Source: a virus. Taken from it: 52,529 nucleotides of DNA. Below the pieces are notes generated by a model, which worked only from the letters and a program-made list of their open reading frames with translations, was not told where the DNA came from and did not search any database. The stretch covers positions 1-52,529 of the IMG/VR virus record IMGVR_UViG_3300028569_000046, one strand, 5' to 3'. Every line of letters begins with the position of its first letter. Position 1 is the stretch's first letter. Positions 6,675 through 13,750 of this stretch are shown piece by piece. Made by a program: the position numbers and the translations under genes.

Positions 6675-7265
6675 ATGATTAATCATACATACATTTCATC
6701 GGATTTGACAAAACTGTTTAAAAAACCATCTTTAGTTTTTAACCAGTTCTTTCGCAGTGATTTGAAAAATAAAATTGAGGCATGGTTTAATCCTCGTCAA
6801 AAATGGTTAACACAAACAATTCCAAACACATGGTGCGATAAAGTGACTCTTATTCCGCATCTTCTGTTTGAATGTCTTGTTCATTATGTTGAACATGAAG
6901 AAGGACTTCAAGATCAAATTGACTGGTCACAAGATCTTAAAGACGGTCACGTGTCGCAACAATATCTTGATGCTATTATTAAGCGAGATAAAACACTTCG
7001 ATCGGCGTATAATTACATCAAGTTTGAGCGACCTATATTGCAACGCCAGCATGAAAATTCCTACCCAGAAACAATATCAGCAAACAAAGAGTGGTTTGTC
7101 GAAAATAAAGATGGACACTACATGATGAGAAGCTGCGAAGAGCTTTACGGCATGCCATACGAACAAGCATATGCTGAAACCAATCTTCTTGAAAAACTTA
7201 TAGCCAAAAAAGATATGATGACAATGAAAACAATCGTCAAATATCACGAACATTTGTGGACATGA
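6675..7265 (+). CDS. conserved phage protein (196 aa)
   Basis: The N-terminal half has the strongly patterned WFNPRQKWLTQTIPNTWCD and LIPHLLFECLVHYVEHE, which I associate with a conserved hypothetical family in many large phages. The C-terminus is helical with charged residues. No catalytic motif is visible. The stop overlaps the next start in ATGA form, so the downstream gene is coupled to it. Confidence 0.65.
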   Translation: MINHTYISSDLTKLFKKPSLVFNQFFRSDLKNKIEAWFNPRQKWLTQTIPNTWCDKVTLIPHLLFECLVHYVEHEEGLQDQIDWSQDLKDGHVSQQYLDAIIKRDKTLRSAYNYIKFERPILQRQHENSYPETISANKEWFVENKDGHYMMRSCEELYGMPYEQAYAETNLLEKLIAKKDMMTMKTIVKYHEHLWT

Positions 7266-7609
7266 AAAGATCAACAATTAATAGACTGCACCGTAAGCAA
7301 GATGCTCGCGTAGAAATTCTCAACAGACAAGTATTTTGTAAATTTTATGGTTTGCATAATATGACATTAGACGCTGCTATTAAAATTATACAACCGTATG
7401 GTGGTACAATTGCCGCGCAAATTGAATATTTGGATTGGCAAGATTGTCGTGATGGATATTTTGGCCCTGATAGAAGAAGTGGAAAAAATACCTATGGTTA
7501 CAAATCCGAAGAATCAATTCTAAACAATCTTCAATATATTTGTGATAGGTTTAATGCACAATTTCGCCTGCAGTGGGTACTCGATTTAATTAACAAAAAT
7601 TATGACTGA
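7262..7609 (+). CDS. hypothetical protein (115 aa)
   Basis: ATG 7262 overlaps the previous TGA and is preferred to the ATG at 7256. The product is basic at the N-terminus, then has AAIKIIQPYGGTIAAQIEYL and a Gly/Tyr-rich segment (DGYFGPDRRSGKNTYGY). No family is recognised. The stop overlaps the following small gene. Confidence 0.55.
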   Translation: MKRSTINRLHRKQDARVEILNRQVFCKFYGLHNMTLDAAIKIIQPYGGTIAAQIEYLDWQDCRDGYFGPDRRSGKNTYGYKSEESILNNLQYICDRFNAQFRLQWVLDLINKNYD

Positions 7610-7772
7610 ACAATACGAAACGCTAATAAAAACAATTGATGACGTAATGAGAATTACCACTCTTTTGTCAAAAACATGCAAGGAAAAAGAAAAATTTATG
7701 CCTGCAATTGATAGGCTGTTGGATCATCGAAATGCACTGACAAAACAAATGCAAATGCATAATAAATCTTAA
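7602..7772 (+). CDS. small helical protein (56 aa)
   Basis: The start overlaps the end of the preceding gene by 8 nt. The product is a predicted helical hairpin (YETLIKTIDDVMRITTLLSK; MPAIDRLLDHRNALTKQMQ). It is supported by gap filling and overlap only. The function is unknown. Confidence 0.5.
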   Translation: MTEQYETLIKTIDDVMRITTLLSKTCKEKEKFMPAIDRLLDHRNALTKQMQMHNKS

Positions 7773-7782
7773 TTTTACTAAA

Positions 7783-8325
7783 ATGATAAAACGAATATTT
7801 TTTGATCTTGATGAAACACTGCTGCACACCATAGTTGGAAATCATCCAAACCAAGAGTGCTACACGCATAAGGACAGTAGTAGAGAATCTTATTTTACAA
7901 TTTTTAGACCAGACGCAGTGCATCTTATTGAGTTTGCACGTGAACTTGTCGGAAAGGAAAACGTATATATTCTTACTGCCGCAACAAGATCGTATGCGCA
8001 TGAACTAAACAGTGCAGGAGGTTTTGATTTTGATCATGATCATATTTTTGCACGAGAAGATCAAGACCGTTATGCACACAAAGTTCAATTGGCCTACGGA
8101 TCGGACTACATTTATGCAGAAAATAAAGACATTGCAGATCCTGAAAATGTTCTGATTGACAATCTTCCAGAACGATACAATGCAGGCAAATGTAGTTTTA
8201 TTGGGATGCTTTCACAATATATCAAGGTCAGAGACTATTATGGAGCCAACGGCTCGTGGGTTGCTGCTGAAACAGAGCGCGTCAAAAATGATATTCGGGA
8301 ACTCTATGACCTGCCATCTTTATGA
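7783..8325 (+). CDS. HAD-superfamily phosphatase
   Basis: The 180-residue protein starts with the HAD catalytic motif FFDLDET (D8 nucleophile, D10 acid/base). Motif II is LTAATRS near 66, a Lys candidate follows in AHKVQ, and the acidic motif IV is VLIDNLPE near 122. This is the core layout of HAD phosphatases of the NIF/FCP or 5'-nucleotidase type, without a large cap domain. In T4 a HAD phosphatase domain is fused to polynucleotide kinase. Here a separate P-loop kinase lies 1.1 kb downstream, so a role in RNA end healing is possible but unproven. Confidence 0.8.
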   Translation: MIKRIFFDLDETLLHTIVGNHPNQECYTHKDSSRESYFTIFRPDAVHLIEFARELVGKENVYILTAATRSYAHELNSAGGFDFDHDHIFAREDQDRYAHKVQLAYGSDYIYAENKDIADPENVLIDNLPERYNAGKCSFIGMLSQYIKVRDYYGANGSWVAAETERVKNDIRELYDLPSL

Positions 8326-8435
8326 TTGTTATTTGTCTAATATGTTTTGTGCTTAGCATGATATATTCATGTGACGTGCTTGCCGTGGTATTTTTAAGTG
8401 TTGCGCTGATGCTGCTGATCGTTGAACTGTTATAA
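8322..8435 (+). CDS. small membrane protein (37 aa)
   Basis: The start overlaps the stop of the HAD gene (ATGA). Almost the whole product is hydrophobic, with two possible short helices (MIVICLICFVLSMIY and VLAVVFLSVALMLLIV). The function is unknown. It belongs to the group of one- or two-helix microproteins coupled to enzyme genes in this window. Confidence 0.5.
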   Translation: MIVICLICFVLSMIYSCDVLAVVFLSVALMLLIVELL

Positions 8436-8494
8436 GTGTGTTTTATTGGTGACCGGCCGATGCGCCCAAATAAAATGCATTTTGTTGAAAAAAG

Positions 8495-8526
8495 TTGTTT
8501 ACAAACGGCGATTTTTATGGTAGAAT
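8495..8526 (+). promoter_or_regulatory. early promoter P4
   Basis: TTGTTTACA (hexamer 8498-8503) and TAGAAT (8521-8526) with a 17-bp spacer. The upstream CATTTTGTTGAAAAAAG and downstream GTAAGGAAACACCACA are shared with P1, P10 and P11. Confidence 0.85.
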
Positions 8527-8550
8527 AGTCCCGTAAGGAAACACCACATT

Positions 8551-8705
8551 ATGAGCCTAGAAAAAGCAATATTGTAAAACAAGAAGGCGTTTGGGGTGAT
8601 CAACTCAATACAATTACCGAAGTAAAATATCCATTTGTTTGTGGTAATGCTCATTTAGGAAGAGTTGTTGGCAACGTTTTTGAGAATAGTGAACTCTTAA
8701 AATGA
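8551..8705 (+). pseudogene. frameshifted small gene behind promoter P4
   Basis: The ATG at 8551 follows the conserved leader and ribosome binding site but meets TAA after 8 codons. A shift to the -1 frame in the A5 run (8561-8565) opens a frame that continues SNIVKQEGVWGDQ... to TGA at 8703-8705. That TGA overlaps the ATG of the next gene in the usual ATGA way. The full product would be about 51 aa. Either one A has been lost (mutation or homopolymer sequencing error), or translation shifts frame here. The -1 frame has no ATG of its own. Confidence 0.55.
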
Positions 8706-9457
8706 AACAATACAGTATAGACATGACTAAAATCAAATTTACAGACGAACATCTCCATGTGATGATGACAGCTTTGGAAGTATATTCCAGATTGCGGGCA
8801 GGACAAATCAAAATTGCCATTGATACGGCATTTCGGGATGTAGGACTGTCTTGGAAAGAATCCGAATCCATTGAAAAATTCGTGAGAGGTATCCTGTATC
8901 CTGGACCGCCCGCTTTGAAATACGCGGGAAATGGAAGTTATTGCGACCAATACGGTCGCGCTTACAATAAGGACGGGACAATGGATGATAGCCGAATGAC
9001 ATATGAAGATAAAATTCGTTTGAAGCGGTCCGAATTACATGCTCCCTGTGGAGTAGGTCATGAACAAATGATTAAAGGCGGAGGTACGTTGGCATATGAA
9101 ATCTATTCCACATTGCGTCAATATGTGTCTCTAAAAAATAATGATGGCTATGAAGGTGCTGGCGTAAGTTATAGTAGCCCTTTACAAATCACGCAAATTC
9201 CTTTGCCAGTGATTGAAGGATTTTCCGCAGACAAGCGGTTTCTTATCAAAGGGAAGACCATTGTTGATCAACTGAATAACGCTCAAGAAACCAAAAATTA
9301 CACCAAAGTTTGGGATGTTGTACGAGAATATTTGGGACGAAAATATCCTGAGCTTGACGGCTATTCTCAAGCAAAAATTGAAAAAGAGGATAATCATTAT
9401 GTTGTAATTGTAACAGGAGCAAGAAAGAAAAGAGATGAAAAAAATAATTTTGCTTAG
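8702..9457 (+). CDS. hypothetical protein (251 aa)
   Basis: The product has an N-terminal helical region (DEHLHVMMTALEVYSRLRAG), a Gly/Pro-rich turn (YPGPPALKYAGNGSYC), a possible metal or Cys site (HAPCGVGHEQM) and a basic C-terminus ending ARKKRDEKNNFA. No family is recognised. It overlaps the kinase gene by 23 nt, so the two are probably coupled. Confidence 0.65.
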   Translation: MKQYSIDMTKIKFTDEHLHVMMTALEVYSRLRAGQIKIAIDTAFRDVGLSWKESESIEKFVRGILYPGPPALKYAGNGSYCDQYGRAYNKDGTMDDSRMTYEDKIRLKRSELHAPCGVGHEQMIKGGGTLAYEIYSTLRQYVSLKNNDGYEGAGVSYSSPLQITQIPLPVIEGFSADKRFLIKGKTIVDQLNNAQETKNYTKVWDVVREYLGRKYPELDGYSQAKIEKEDNHYVVIVTGARKKRDEKNNFA

Positions 9458-9839
9458 AGGCGCATCTGGGTGTGGTAAAAGTTCTGTGGCACAGCTTTTT
9501 GGTGGCGAAGTTGCGATTTGCACTGCCGATGATTACTTTTATGATTCATGGGGAAAATATAATTTCAATCCTGATCATCTATCAATCGCTCATAAACAAT
9601 GCCAAGAAAAATTTGTGTATGCTCTGGATAATCCAGACTTTGATACCGTTGTGGTGGCCAACACAAACACCAAAGAACAAGACTTTCAATTTTATGTTGC
9701 TGAAGCGGAAAAACGTGGTATCATGGTATTCTCGTTGGTAGTGGAAAAACGTCACAGTGGAGTCAACACTCATGAAACACCCGATCATGTGATTGATCGG
9801 CATGTAGAGAATATTAAAAATAGCTTGAAATTAAAATAA
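9435..9839 (+). CDS. P-loop kinase, polynucleotide-kinase-like
   Basis: The 134-residue protein begins MKKIILLRGASGCGKSS with a Walker A motif (G9-S16). It then has TADDYF (D32-D33 at the place of the catalytic Asp of T4 polynucleotide kinase), and VVVANTNTK near 75, comparable to the DTNLN segment of that enzyme. It matches only the kinase half of T4 Pnkp; the HAD phosphatase half is not fused. N4BP2-type kinases have the same layout, so RNA or DNA 5'-OH ends are the likely substrate. Together with the RNA ligase and HAD phosphatase nearby it could repair cleaved tRNA. Confidence 0.75.
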   Translation: MKKIILLRGASGCGKSSVAQLFGGEVAICTADDYFYDSWGKYNFNPDHLSIAHKQCQEKFVYALDNPDFDTVVVANTNTKEQDFQFYVAEAEKRGIMVFSLVVEKRHSGVNTHETPDHVIDRHVENIKNSLKLK

Positions 9840-9841
9840 TC

Positions 9842-9919
9842 ATGAACTCGGAAATGAAAGCAAATCCTGAAGAATACAATTATGAAAAGTGGGTGGATGA
9901 AAGAATCTGGCGATACTGA
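9842..9919 (+). CDS. microprotein (25 aa)
   Basis: A short ORF 2 nt after the kinase, MNSEMKANPEEYNYEKWVD then ERIWRY. The pattern resembles the start of small conserved phage proteins, but length alone makes it doubtful. Confidence 0.3.
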   Translation: MNSEMKANPEEYNYEKWVDERIWRY

Positions 9920-9961
9920 GCTTAAAATTGTTCAAAACCCTAAAAATTTTAATTTGGTTAT

Positions 9962-10240
9962 ATGAAATACAAACTAAACATATCCAATGGATGCACCGCA
10001 GGAGGACATTTAGAAGTCAATGATACCTCCTATTCCTGTGAAGACAAGCGTTACGAACTATCCGCAGAACCGCGCGAAAGCTTTCATAATGATTCGTTTG
10101 CGGAAATTCGGCGCATGTTTGATGATGGGGAAATCGGCGTAAATGATTTGGTGGAATTGCTCCATGTGGAGGATACTCATTATTCCGAGACTTGCGATCA
10201 ATGCGGCGACAATATGGTGACGACTTATTACGAATTTTAA
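9962..10240 (+). CDS. hypothetical protein with CxxC (92 aa)
   Basis: The product has a C-terminal CDQCGDN pair, with a third Cys near SYSCED, that could bind one metal ion or be redox active. Between them is an acidic helical region (FAEIRRMFDDGEIGVNDLVE). No family is recognised. It ends 2 nt before the next gene. Confidence 0.6.
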   Translation: MKYKLNISNGCTAGGHLEVNDTSYSCEDKRYELSAEPRESFHNDSFAEIRRMFDDGEIGVNDLVELLHVEDTHYSETCDQCGDNMVTTYYEF

Positions 10241-10242
10241 AT

Positions 10243-10536
10243 ATGAAAAAAGAAACACAGGCACTTGAAACACGTTCTCCGCAAGAGATTTTCCTCACCG
10301 CTTATCCGTGGGGATGCAGTTATCACAACGCTATTTTTGATAAAAGATTTGATCTGCTGCCCGAACATCAACAACAGATCATCAGAATGTTTTTCGGCTC
10401 TGGCTGCTACGGTGTGGCGGAAGCAATAGTGCTTTGGATGAACAGTATGGATTGTTCTGCGGGTGCAAGAGAAATGATTCTTGACTATCAAAACGAATAT
10501 GATAAACTGATGGACAAATATGAACAAAGAGCTTGA
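10243..10536 (+). CDS. hypothetical protein (97 aa)
   Basis: The ATG at 10243, 2 nt after the previous stop, is preferred to an internal ATG of the upstream gene. The product is helical, with FLTAYPWGCSYHNAIFDKRF and an amphipathic C-terminus (MILDYQNEYDKLMDKYEQR). The function is unknown. Confidence 0.6.
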   Translation: MKKETQALETRSPQEIFLTAYPWGCSYHNAIFDKRFDLLPEHQQQIIRMFFGSGCYGVAEAIVLWMNSMDCSAGAREMILDYQNEYDKLMDKYEQRA

Positions 10537-10687
10537 AGAAACACTAAAGTCATTTTGGACAATTGATTCGACGCAACCGTTAAATCTTGATTCATTGAAC
10601 GAAAGTGAAAAGAAAATATGTGACGATATCTTACGTGCGGCAGAAGTTATGAGAGAAAATGTTAAACGATTTTTCTCACATTCTTAA
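10520..10687 (+). CDS. hypothetical helical protein (55 aa)
   Basis: The start lies inside the end of the preceding gene (17-nt overlap). The product begins MNKELEETLKSFWTIDS and has a second helix (KKICDDILRAAEVMRENVKR). Overlap and coding pattern support it. The function is unknown. Confidence 0.5.
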   Translation: MNKELEETLKSFWTIDSTQPLNLDSLNESEKKICDDILRAAEVMRENVKRFFSHS

Positions 10688-10697
10688 TACAATAAAT

Positions 10698-10708
10698 TAT
10701 GATACAAT
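10698..10708 (+). promoter_or_regulatory. early promoter P5 (extended -10 only)
   Basis: TATGATACAAT matches the extended -10 of the family (hexamer TACAAT at 10703-10708), but no TTTACA is found 17 bp upstream. It precedes the 10731 gene with a short CTTGTAACACTACCACACT leader like the others. Confidence 0.5.
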
Positions 10709-10730
10709 AATCTTGTAACACTACCACACT

Positions 10731-10988
10731 ATGAAACTGATCGCAAAACAACTACATCCAGTCGAAACTCCAACCTTTACCGTTGGTCAAGAAATCATTC
10801 TCGTGGAGTGGATCTTTGATGGTCGTACTTCAATTCGCAGGCTTTATGCGCTGACCGTTACCAAAGTTAATCACACCACTTTGATCGCAGTTGATAGGAG
10901 GGGCAACGAGTGCAGTGTTGATCCTCGTACCGATAAACTTACCACTCGTGAGGAGATTATAAAAAATGCTCTTGCAGAAATCAACTGA
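10731..10988 (+). CDS. hypothetical beta-rich protein (85 aa)
   Basis: The product reads as a small beta barrel (FTVGQEIILVEWIFDG; LYALTVTKVNHTTLIAVDR) followed by a helix (TREEIIKNALAEI), like the small SH3-like early proteins of T4-type phages. Its start is placed by promoter P5. The function is unknown. Confidence 0.6.
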   Translation: MKLIAKQLHPVETPTFTVGQEIILVEWIFDGRTSIRRLYALTVTKVNHTTLIAVDRRGNECSVDPRTDKLTTREEIIKNALAEIN

Positions 10989-10994
10989 ACAGCT

Positions 10995-11093
10995 ATGATT
11001 ACCGAATTCTTTTCACTTTGGACGCTATTTGGCTGTTTAATACTGGCCGTAGGAATTATAATACTAACATCAACAGATAACTTTCCAGAATAA
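10995..11093 (+). CDS. small membrane protein (32 aa)
   Basis: One hydrophobic helix (LFGCLILAVGIIILTS) flanked by short polar ends. It lies 6 nt after the preceding gene. The function is unknown. Confidence 0.45.
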   Translation: MITEFFSLWTLFGCLILAVGIIILTSTDNFPE

Positions 11094-11103
11094 AAAATAA
11101 AAT

Positions 11104-11349
11104 ATGAATGTAGAATTTGCAAGACTAGAAGACAATATGATTCAGTTTGAATGTACTGATTATGATGGAACAGTGTATGGTGTATCCGACACACTCCAAG
11201 ACGGAGCCGTCGTAGATACATTGGTAGTAGATATGGAAACATACGATGAAATTCAGGACAGTGAGCTTTTTAAGCGCATTGTCTCTGCTCGAGCCGAATA
11301 TATAAATGACAACACTGATATTCAAAACGCAATCAGCACGTTTGTCTAA
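11104..11349 (+). CDS. hypothetical acidic protein (81 aa)
   Basis: A strongly acidic product (FECTDYDGTVYGVSDTLQDG; VVDMETYDEIQDSELF) with alternating strand and helix. No family is recognised. An acidic DNA-mimic role is conceivable but not supported further. Confidence 0.6.
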   Translation: MNVEFARLEDNMIQFECTDYDGTVYGVSDTLQDGAVVDTLVVDMETYDEIQDSELFKRIVSARAEYINDNTDIQNAISTFV

Positions 11350-11360
11350 GATTTAATTTT

Positions 11361-11636
11361 ATGATCATACCAATCACGAAAAACATCCATTTCGGAGCGA
11401 CTCTTGCAAGCCGAACCACCAATGAAAAGTTTGAGCAATGGGAACTTGAAGCACATACTCGACCTAGATTTGGGCGCAACTGGTGGTTTTGGTGGCCGAC
11501 GCTTAGAACAAACGGCGGGCGTTTCAGATCGTACGAAAATACTGACATCGACTTTCATTGGTTGTGTTTGTCCATGTTGATCACAGCGCATTCCTGGAAA
11601 TGTCCGACGAACAGTCACAACCTAAACACTCATTAA
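11361..11636 (+). CDS. hypothetical Trp-rich protein (91 aa)
   Basis: The product has a cluster of aromatics (RNWWFWWPTLRTNGGRF) and ITKNIHFGATL at the N-terminus. This looks like a beta-sheet protein of small size. No signal peptide is seen. The function is unknown. Its stop lies 4 nt before the next ATG. Confidence 0.5.
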   Translation: MIIPITKNIHFGATLASRTTNEKFEQWELEAHTRPRFGRNWWFWWPTLRTNGGRFRSYENTDIDFHWLCLSMLITAHSWKCPTNSHNLNTH

Positions 11637-11640
11637 CACC

Positions 11641-11997
11641 ATGAAACAAATCCACAATACTCCGCACGCCCGAGCGGTGCTAAATACATTTGATGGGGTG
11701 GCACGTGAATTTGTCACTGACTTGGTTGACCGTGCCGAGGAATTAGAGCGTATGCTTAACGAGGCTTTGAAAAAGGTCGCTTCTGAAGATACTGGTCGCG
11801 CTATGGCCAAGTTGCTGCTGCAACGCGATGAAGCGCGGAAGGCTTGGTATGAAATGCATTCGAGCTTTGAACGCAGTCGGGACGAAGTTGAAAAGTTAAT
11901 CCGCGAGCGCGACGCTTTAAAAGCACTGCTGACCAAGGAGCAAGGCGCAACAAGCCTTGGGATGATAGTATCGCAAAATATTTCTCAAAATACGTGA
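11641..11997 (+). CDS. coiled-coil protein (118 aa)
   Basis: The ATG follows AACACC. Residues 25-100 are a long charged helix with heptad character (EELERMLNEALKKV; SRDEVEKLIRERDALKALL). This suggests a dimeric coiled coil. No catalytic or DNA-binding motif is visible. Confidence 0.6.
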   Translation: MKQIHNTPHARAVLNTFDGVAREFVTDLVDRAEELERMLNEALKKVASEDTGRAMAKLLLQRDEARKAWYEMHSSFERSRDEVEKLIRERDALKALLTKEQGATSLGMIVSQNISQNT

Positions 11998-12051
11998 CAA
12001 GTGATCTTTAAAATTCATAGCTCTCCAACCAACAACAATAATAATACAAAT

Positions 12052-12291
12052 ATGATGATACAATGCAATACAACGGACGCGTTACAAACAGCACACACTG
12101 CTTTTGAAGGCAATAACTTTAAGTTTGATTTTTATAAAGATCTGAAAACACTCAAGTTTTTTACAAAGGAAGCTTTGGACAATGCGGTTTTTCTAATTCA
12201 AACACTCGGTCTAAAAAATGACACAGACTTTCAAATTGTGCCTCATTTTGACTATGACAATCCTTCGATTTATGCACCTGGAAAGCTCTGA
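12052..12291 (+). CDS. hypothetical protein (79 aa)
   Basis: The ATG at 12052 is preferred to a GTG at 12001, because the extra residues would be a low-complexity Asn run. The product has FKFDFYKDLKTLKFFTKEAL, a helix, and ends IYAPGKL. The function is unknown. Confidence 0.5.
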   Translation: MMIQCNTTDALQTAHTAFEGNNFKFDFYKDLKTLKFFTKEALDNAVFLIQTLGLKNDTDFQIVPHFDYDNPSIYAPGKL

Positions 12292-12301
12292 GGTTTTTAT
12301 G

Positions 12302-12309
12302 TATAAATA
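12302..12309 (+). promoter_or_regulatory. late promoter TATAAATA
   Basis: A perfect late box in a 72-nt gap, 54 nt before the next ATG. This spacing leaves room for a normal leader. Confidence 0.65.
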
Positions 12310-12363
12310 ATTTTAGTAATACTACAATGGTATTACCAAACCAAAACACAAACACACAAAACA

Positions 12364-12633
12364 ATGAATAATAAAAACGCATATGAAATCCGCCTGGAAG
12401 TATTAAGTCTCGCTCACAGCGATTCTTGGAATACGTATCACGAAAAGTTGAATGTTCTTAGAGAACAAGATCAACGCGCAATGGAAGATTATTACAGAAA
12501 GAGGGACGCGAATATATCCACTCCGTTGCCTATGCTTTCATTTACCGCTGCGGCAATTGAAGCGCATATTCCGTCGCCAGCAGATATTAAAGCTCGTGCA
12601 GCAGAACTTTACAGTTTTGTAGAAGGAGTATAA
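12364..12633 (+). CDS. conserved small phage protein (89 aa)
   Basis: The product starts MNNKNAYEIRLEVLSLAHSD, an arrangement (NAYEIR-x2-L-x2-A) that I recognise from conserved small proteins of T4-like phages without a known role. The C-terminal part is helical (SPADIKARAAELYSFVE). It is driven by the late box at 12302, unlike its early-type neighbours. Confidence 0.65.
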   Translation: MNNKNAYEIRLEVLSLAHSDSWNTYHEKLNVLREQDQRAMEDYYRKRDANISTPLPMLSFTAAAIEAHIPSPADIKARAAELYSFVEGV

Positions 12634-12640
12634 GAAACAT

Positions 12641-12694
12641 AAGATGGAGTTTCTATAGAAATTCTTTTTGTTTCAATTGTAGAAACTCCATCTT
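12641..12694. repeat. 15-bp perfect inverted repeat at converging gene ends
   Basis: AAGATGGAGTTTCTA (12641-12655) and TAGAAACTCCATCTT (12680-12694) are exact inverted repeats around a 24-nt spacer. They lie where the 89-aa gene and the minus-strand glycosyltransferase converge, and they include the last 14 codons of the latter. There is no T-run, so a factor-independent terminator is not certain. Confidence 0.75.
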
Positions 12695-13510
12695 AAAACA
12701 TTTCAATTTATAAGATTGTAATGGAACATCATTGATCCAGGATGCACTGTTACTAAAACCACTGCCCCACCAATGATATGCATTGGTAAATTGATGGATT
12801 TTATCACTGTTGGTCATAATAAAATAATCGGCCAGTGTTCCGGCCACATCACCGTTTCCCACTGTAAGGTGTGTCGTTGCGCCGTTGGTTGTGTATAATC
12901 CAAATTTTTTTGCAATTAAGTTTTTAATTGCTGTGCTATCGGATAATACAATAATGTGTTTATTTGAACCTTTTCTTATGTGTGTAATCGTTTTACCAAT
13001 TTCATCATATAATCTTTCAATGACATTTCTTTTTAAAGCTCCACCAAAAGCAACAGGATCACCTGTTCTTATGTGAATTGTTTCGTATGAAGCCATGTTA
13101 AAAGAAGGATGGCATACACTTGAAATTTTATCTTGCAAAAGATCATTTGGGATCATACTGTTTCTTACAAAAGTTTTACAGTCCTGCGATATTGGAAAAG
13201 TTTGAAATGCATTACAATATGTTCTTAGCACCTTACCTTTGCGGTAATGCTTTTTGATCTTATTCCACAATTCCAAAGTGGAGCGTAATTCATCTTCATA
13301 CACATCAATAAGATCAATGGATTTTTGTGCACCACTTTCACTTGATTCTTCGTGACCTTTTAAATATGCACCCATTGGATGTTGTGAAAAATCAACGTCA
13401 AAAGGAATGTTCTTTTCGGCGCAAACTTGGTGCAATGCTATATTGCCTCTAATAAAATCGCCCAAACCCATTCCATTGATTGGTCGTGTTTTGTATGTAT
13501 TGATTATCAC
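12653..13510 (-). CDS. fucosyltransferase-like glycosyltransferase
   Basis: This is the only minus-strand gene in the accessory region. The 285-residue product has an N-terminal GMGLGDFIRG loop (14-23) and the HIRTGD element (146-151). HxRxGD is the donor-site motif of GDP-fucose-type enzymes of families GT11/GT23 and NodZ. A second conserved stretch, IIVLSDS, lies near 187. It could modify host surface glycans, a base or a virion protein; no substrate is evident. A late box lies 4 nt upstream of the GTG start, so the start or leader is unusual. Isolation and opposite strand suggest it came in as a separate unit. Confidence 0.65.
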   Translation of the reverse strand: MIINTYKTRPINGMGLGDFIRGNIALHQVCAEKNIPFDVDFSQHPMGAYLKGHEESSESGAQKSIDLIDVYEDELRSTLELWNKIKKHYRKGKVLRTYCNAFQTFPISQDCKTFVRNSMIPNDLLQDKISSVCHPSFNMASYETIHIRTGDPVAFGGALKRNVIERLYDEIGKTITHIRKGSNKHIIVLSDSTAIKNLIAKKFGLYTTNGATTHLTVGNGDVAGTLADYFIMTNSDKIHQFTNAYHWWGSGFSNSASWINDVPLQSYKLKCFKMEFLQLKQKEFL

Positions 13511-13514
13511 ATTT

Positions 13515-13522
13515 TATTTATA
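13515..13522 (-). promoter_or_regulatory. late promoter TATAAATA (minus strand)
   Basis: A perfect late box on the minus strand, 4 nt before the GTG of the glycosyltransferase. It lies back to back with early promoter P6 on the plus strand. Confidence 0.6.
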
Positions 13523-13536
13523 GTAAACTCATTTTG

Positions 13537-13568
13537 TTGTTTACAAACGCCAAAAAATATGGTAGAAT
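13537..13568 (+). promoter_or_regulatory. early promoter P6
   Basis: TTGTTTACA (hexamer 13540-13545) and TAGAAT (13563-13568) with a 17-bp spacer, preceded by CATTTTG. The start codon GTG lies only 6 nt after the -10, so the transcript would be leaderless or nearly so. Confidence 0.8.
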
Positions 13569-13574
13569 ATTGAC

Positions 13575-13745
13575 GTGAAAGAACATTATGGCATTTTTAA
13601 GAAAGGCGACTCCCGCGTAGTTTTTGCTGGGCGACAAGAAGTCGTACAACGTGCATACGACTGTTTAAAAGACTGTTTCTACTTTACCGCAGGAACAGCC
13701 AAAGCTCGTGAGGATGCGTTTCCTTATTACATTAAACAACTTTAA
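13575..13745 (+). CDS. hypothetical protein (56 aa), GTG start
   Basis: The GTG frame is open for 57 codons. A nearby ATG (13588) in another frame stops after ten codons. The product is MKEHYGIFKKGDSRVVFAG then a helix with two Cys and AKAREDAFPYYIKQL. It lies 5 nt before uvsE. The function is unknown. Confidence 0.55.
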   Translation: MKEHYGIFKKGDSRVVFAGRQEVVQRAYDCLKDCFYFTAGTAKAREDAFPYYIKQL

Positions 13746-13750
13746 GCATT

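Noticed and set aside
8551-8577. An 8-codon leader peptide behind promoter P4
   Set aside because: The much longer open -1 frame that ends coupled to the next gene makes a frameshifted gene the simpler reading.
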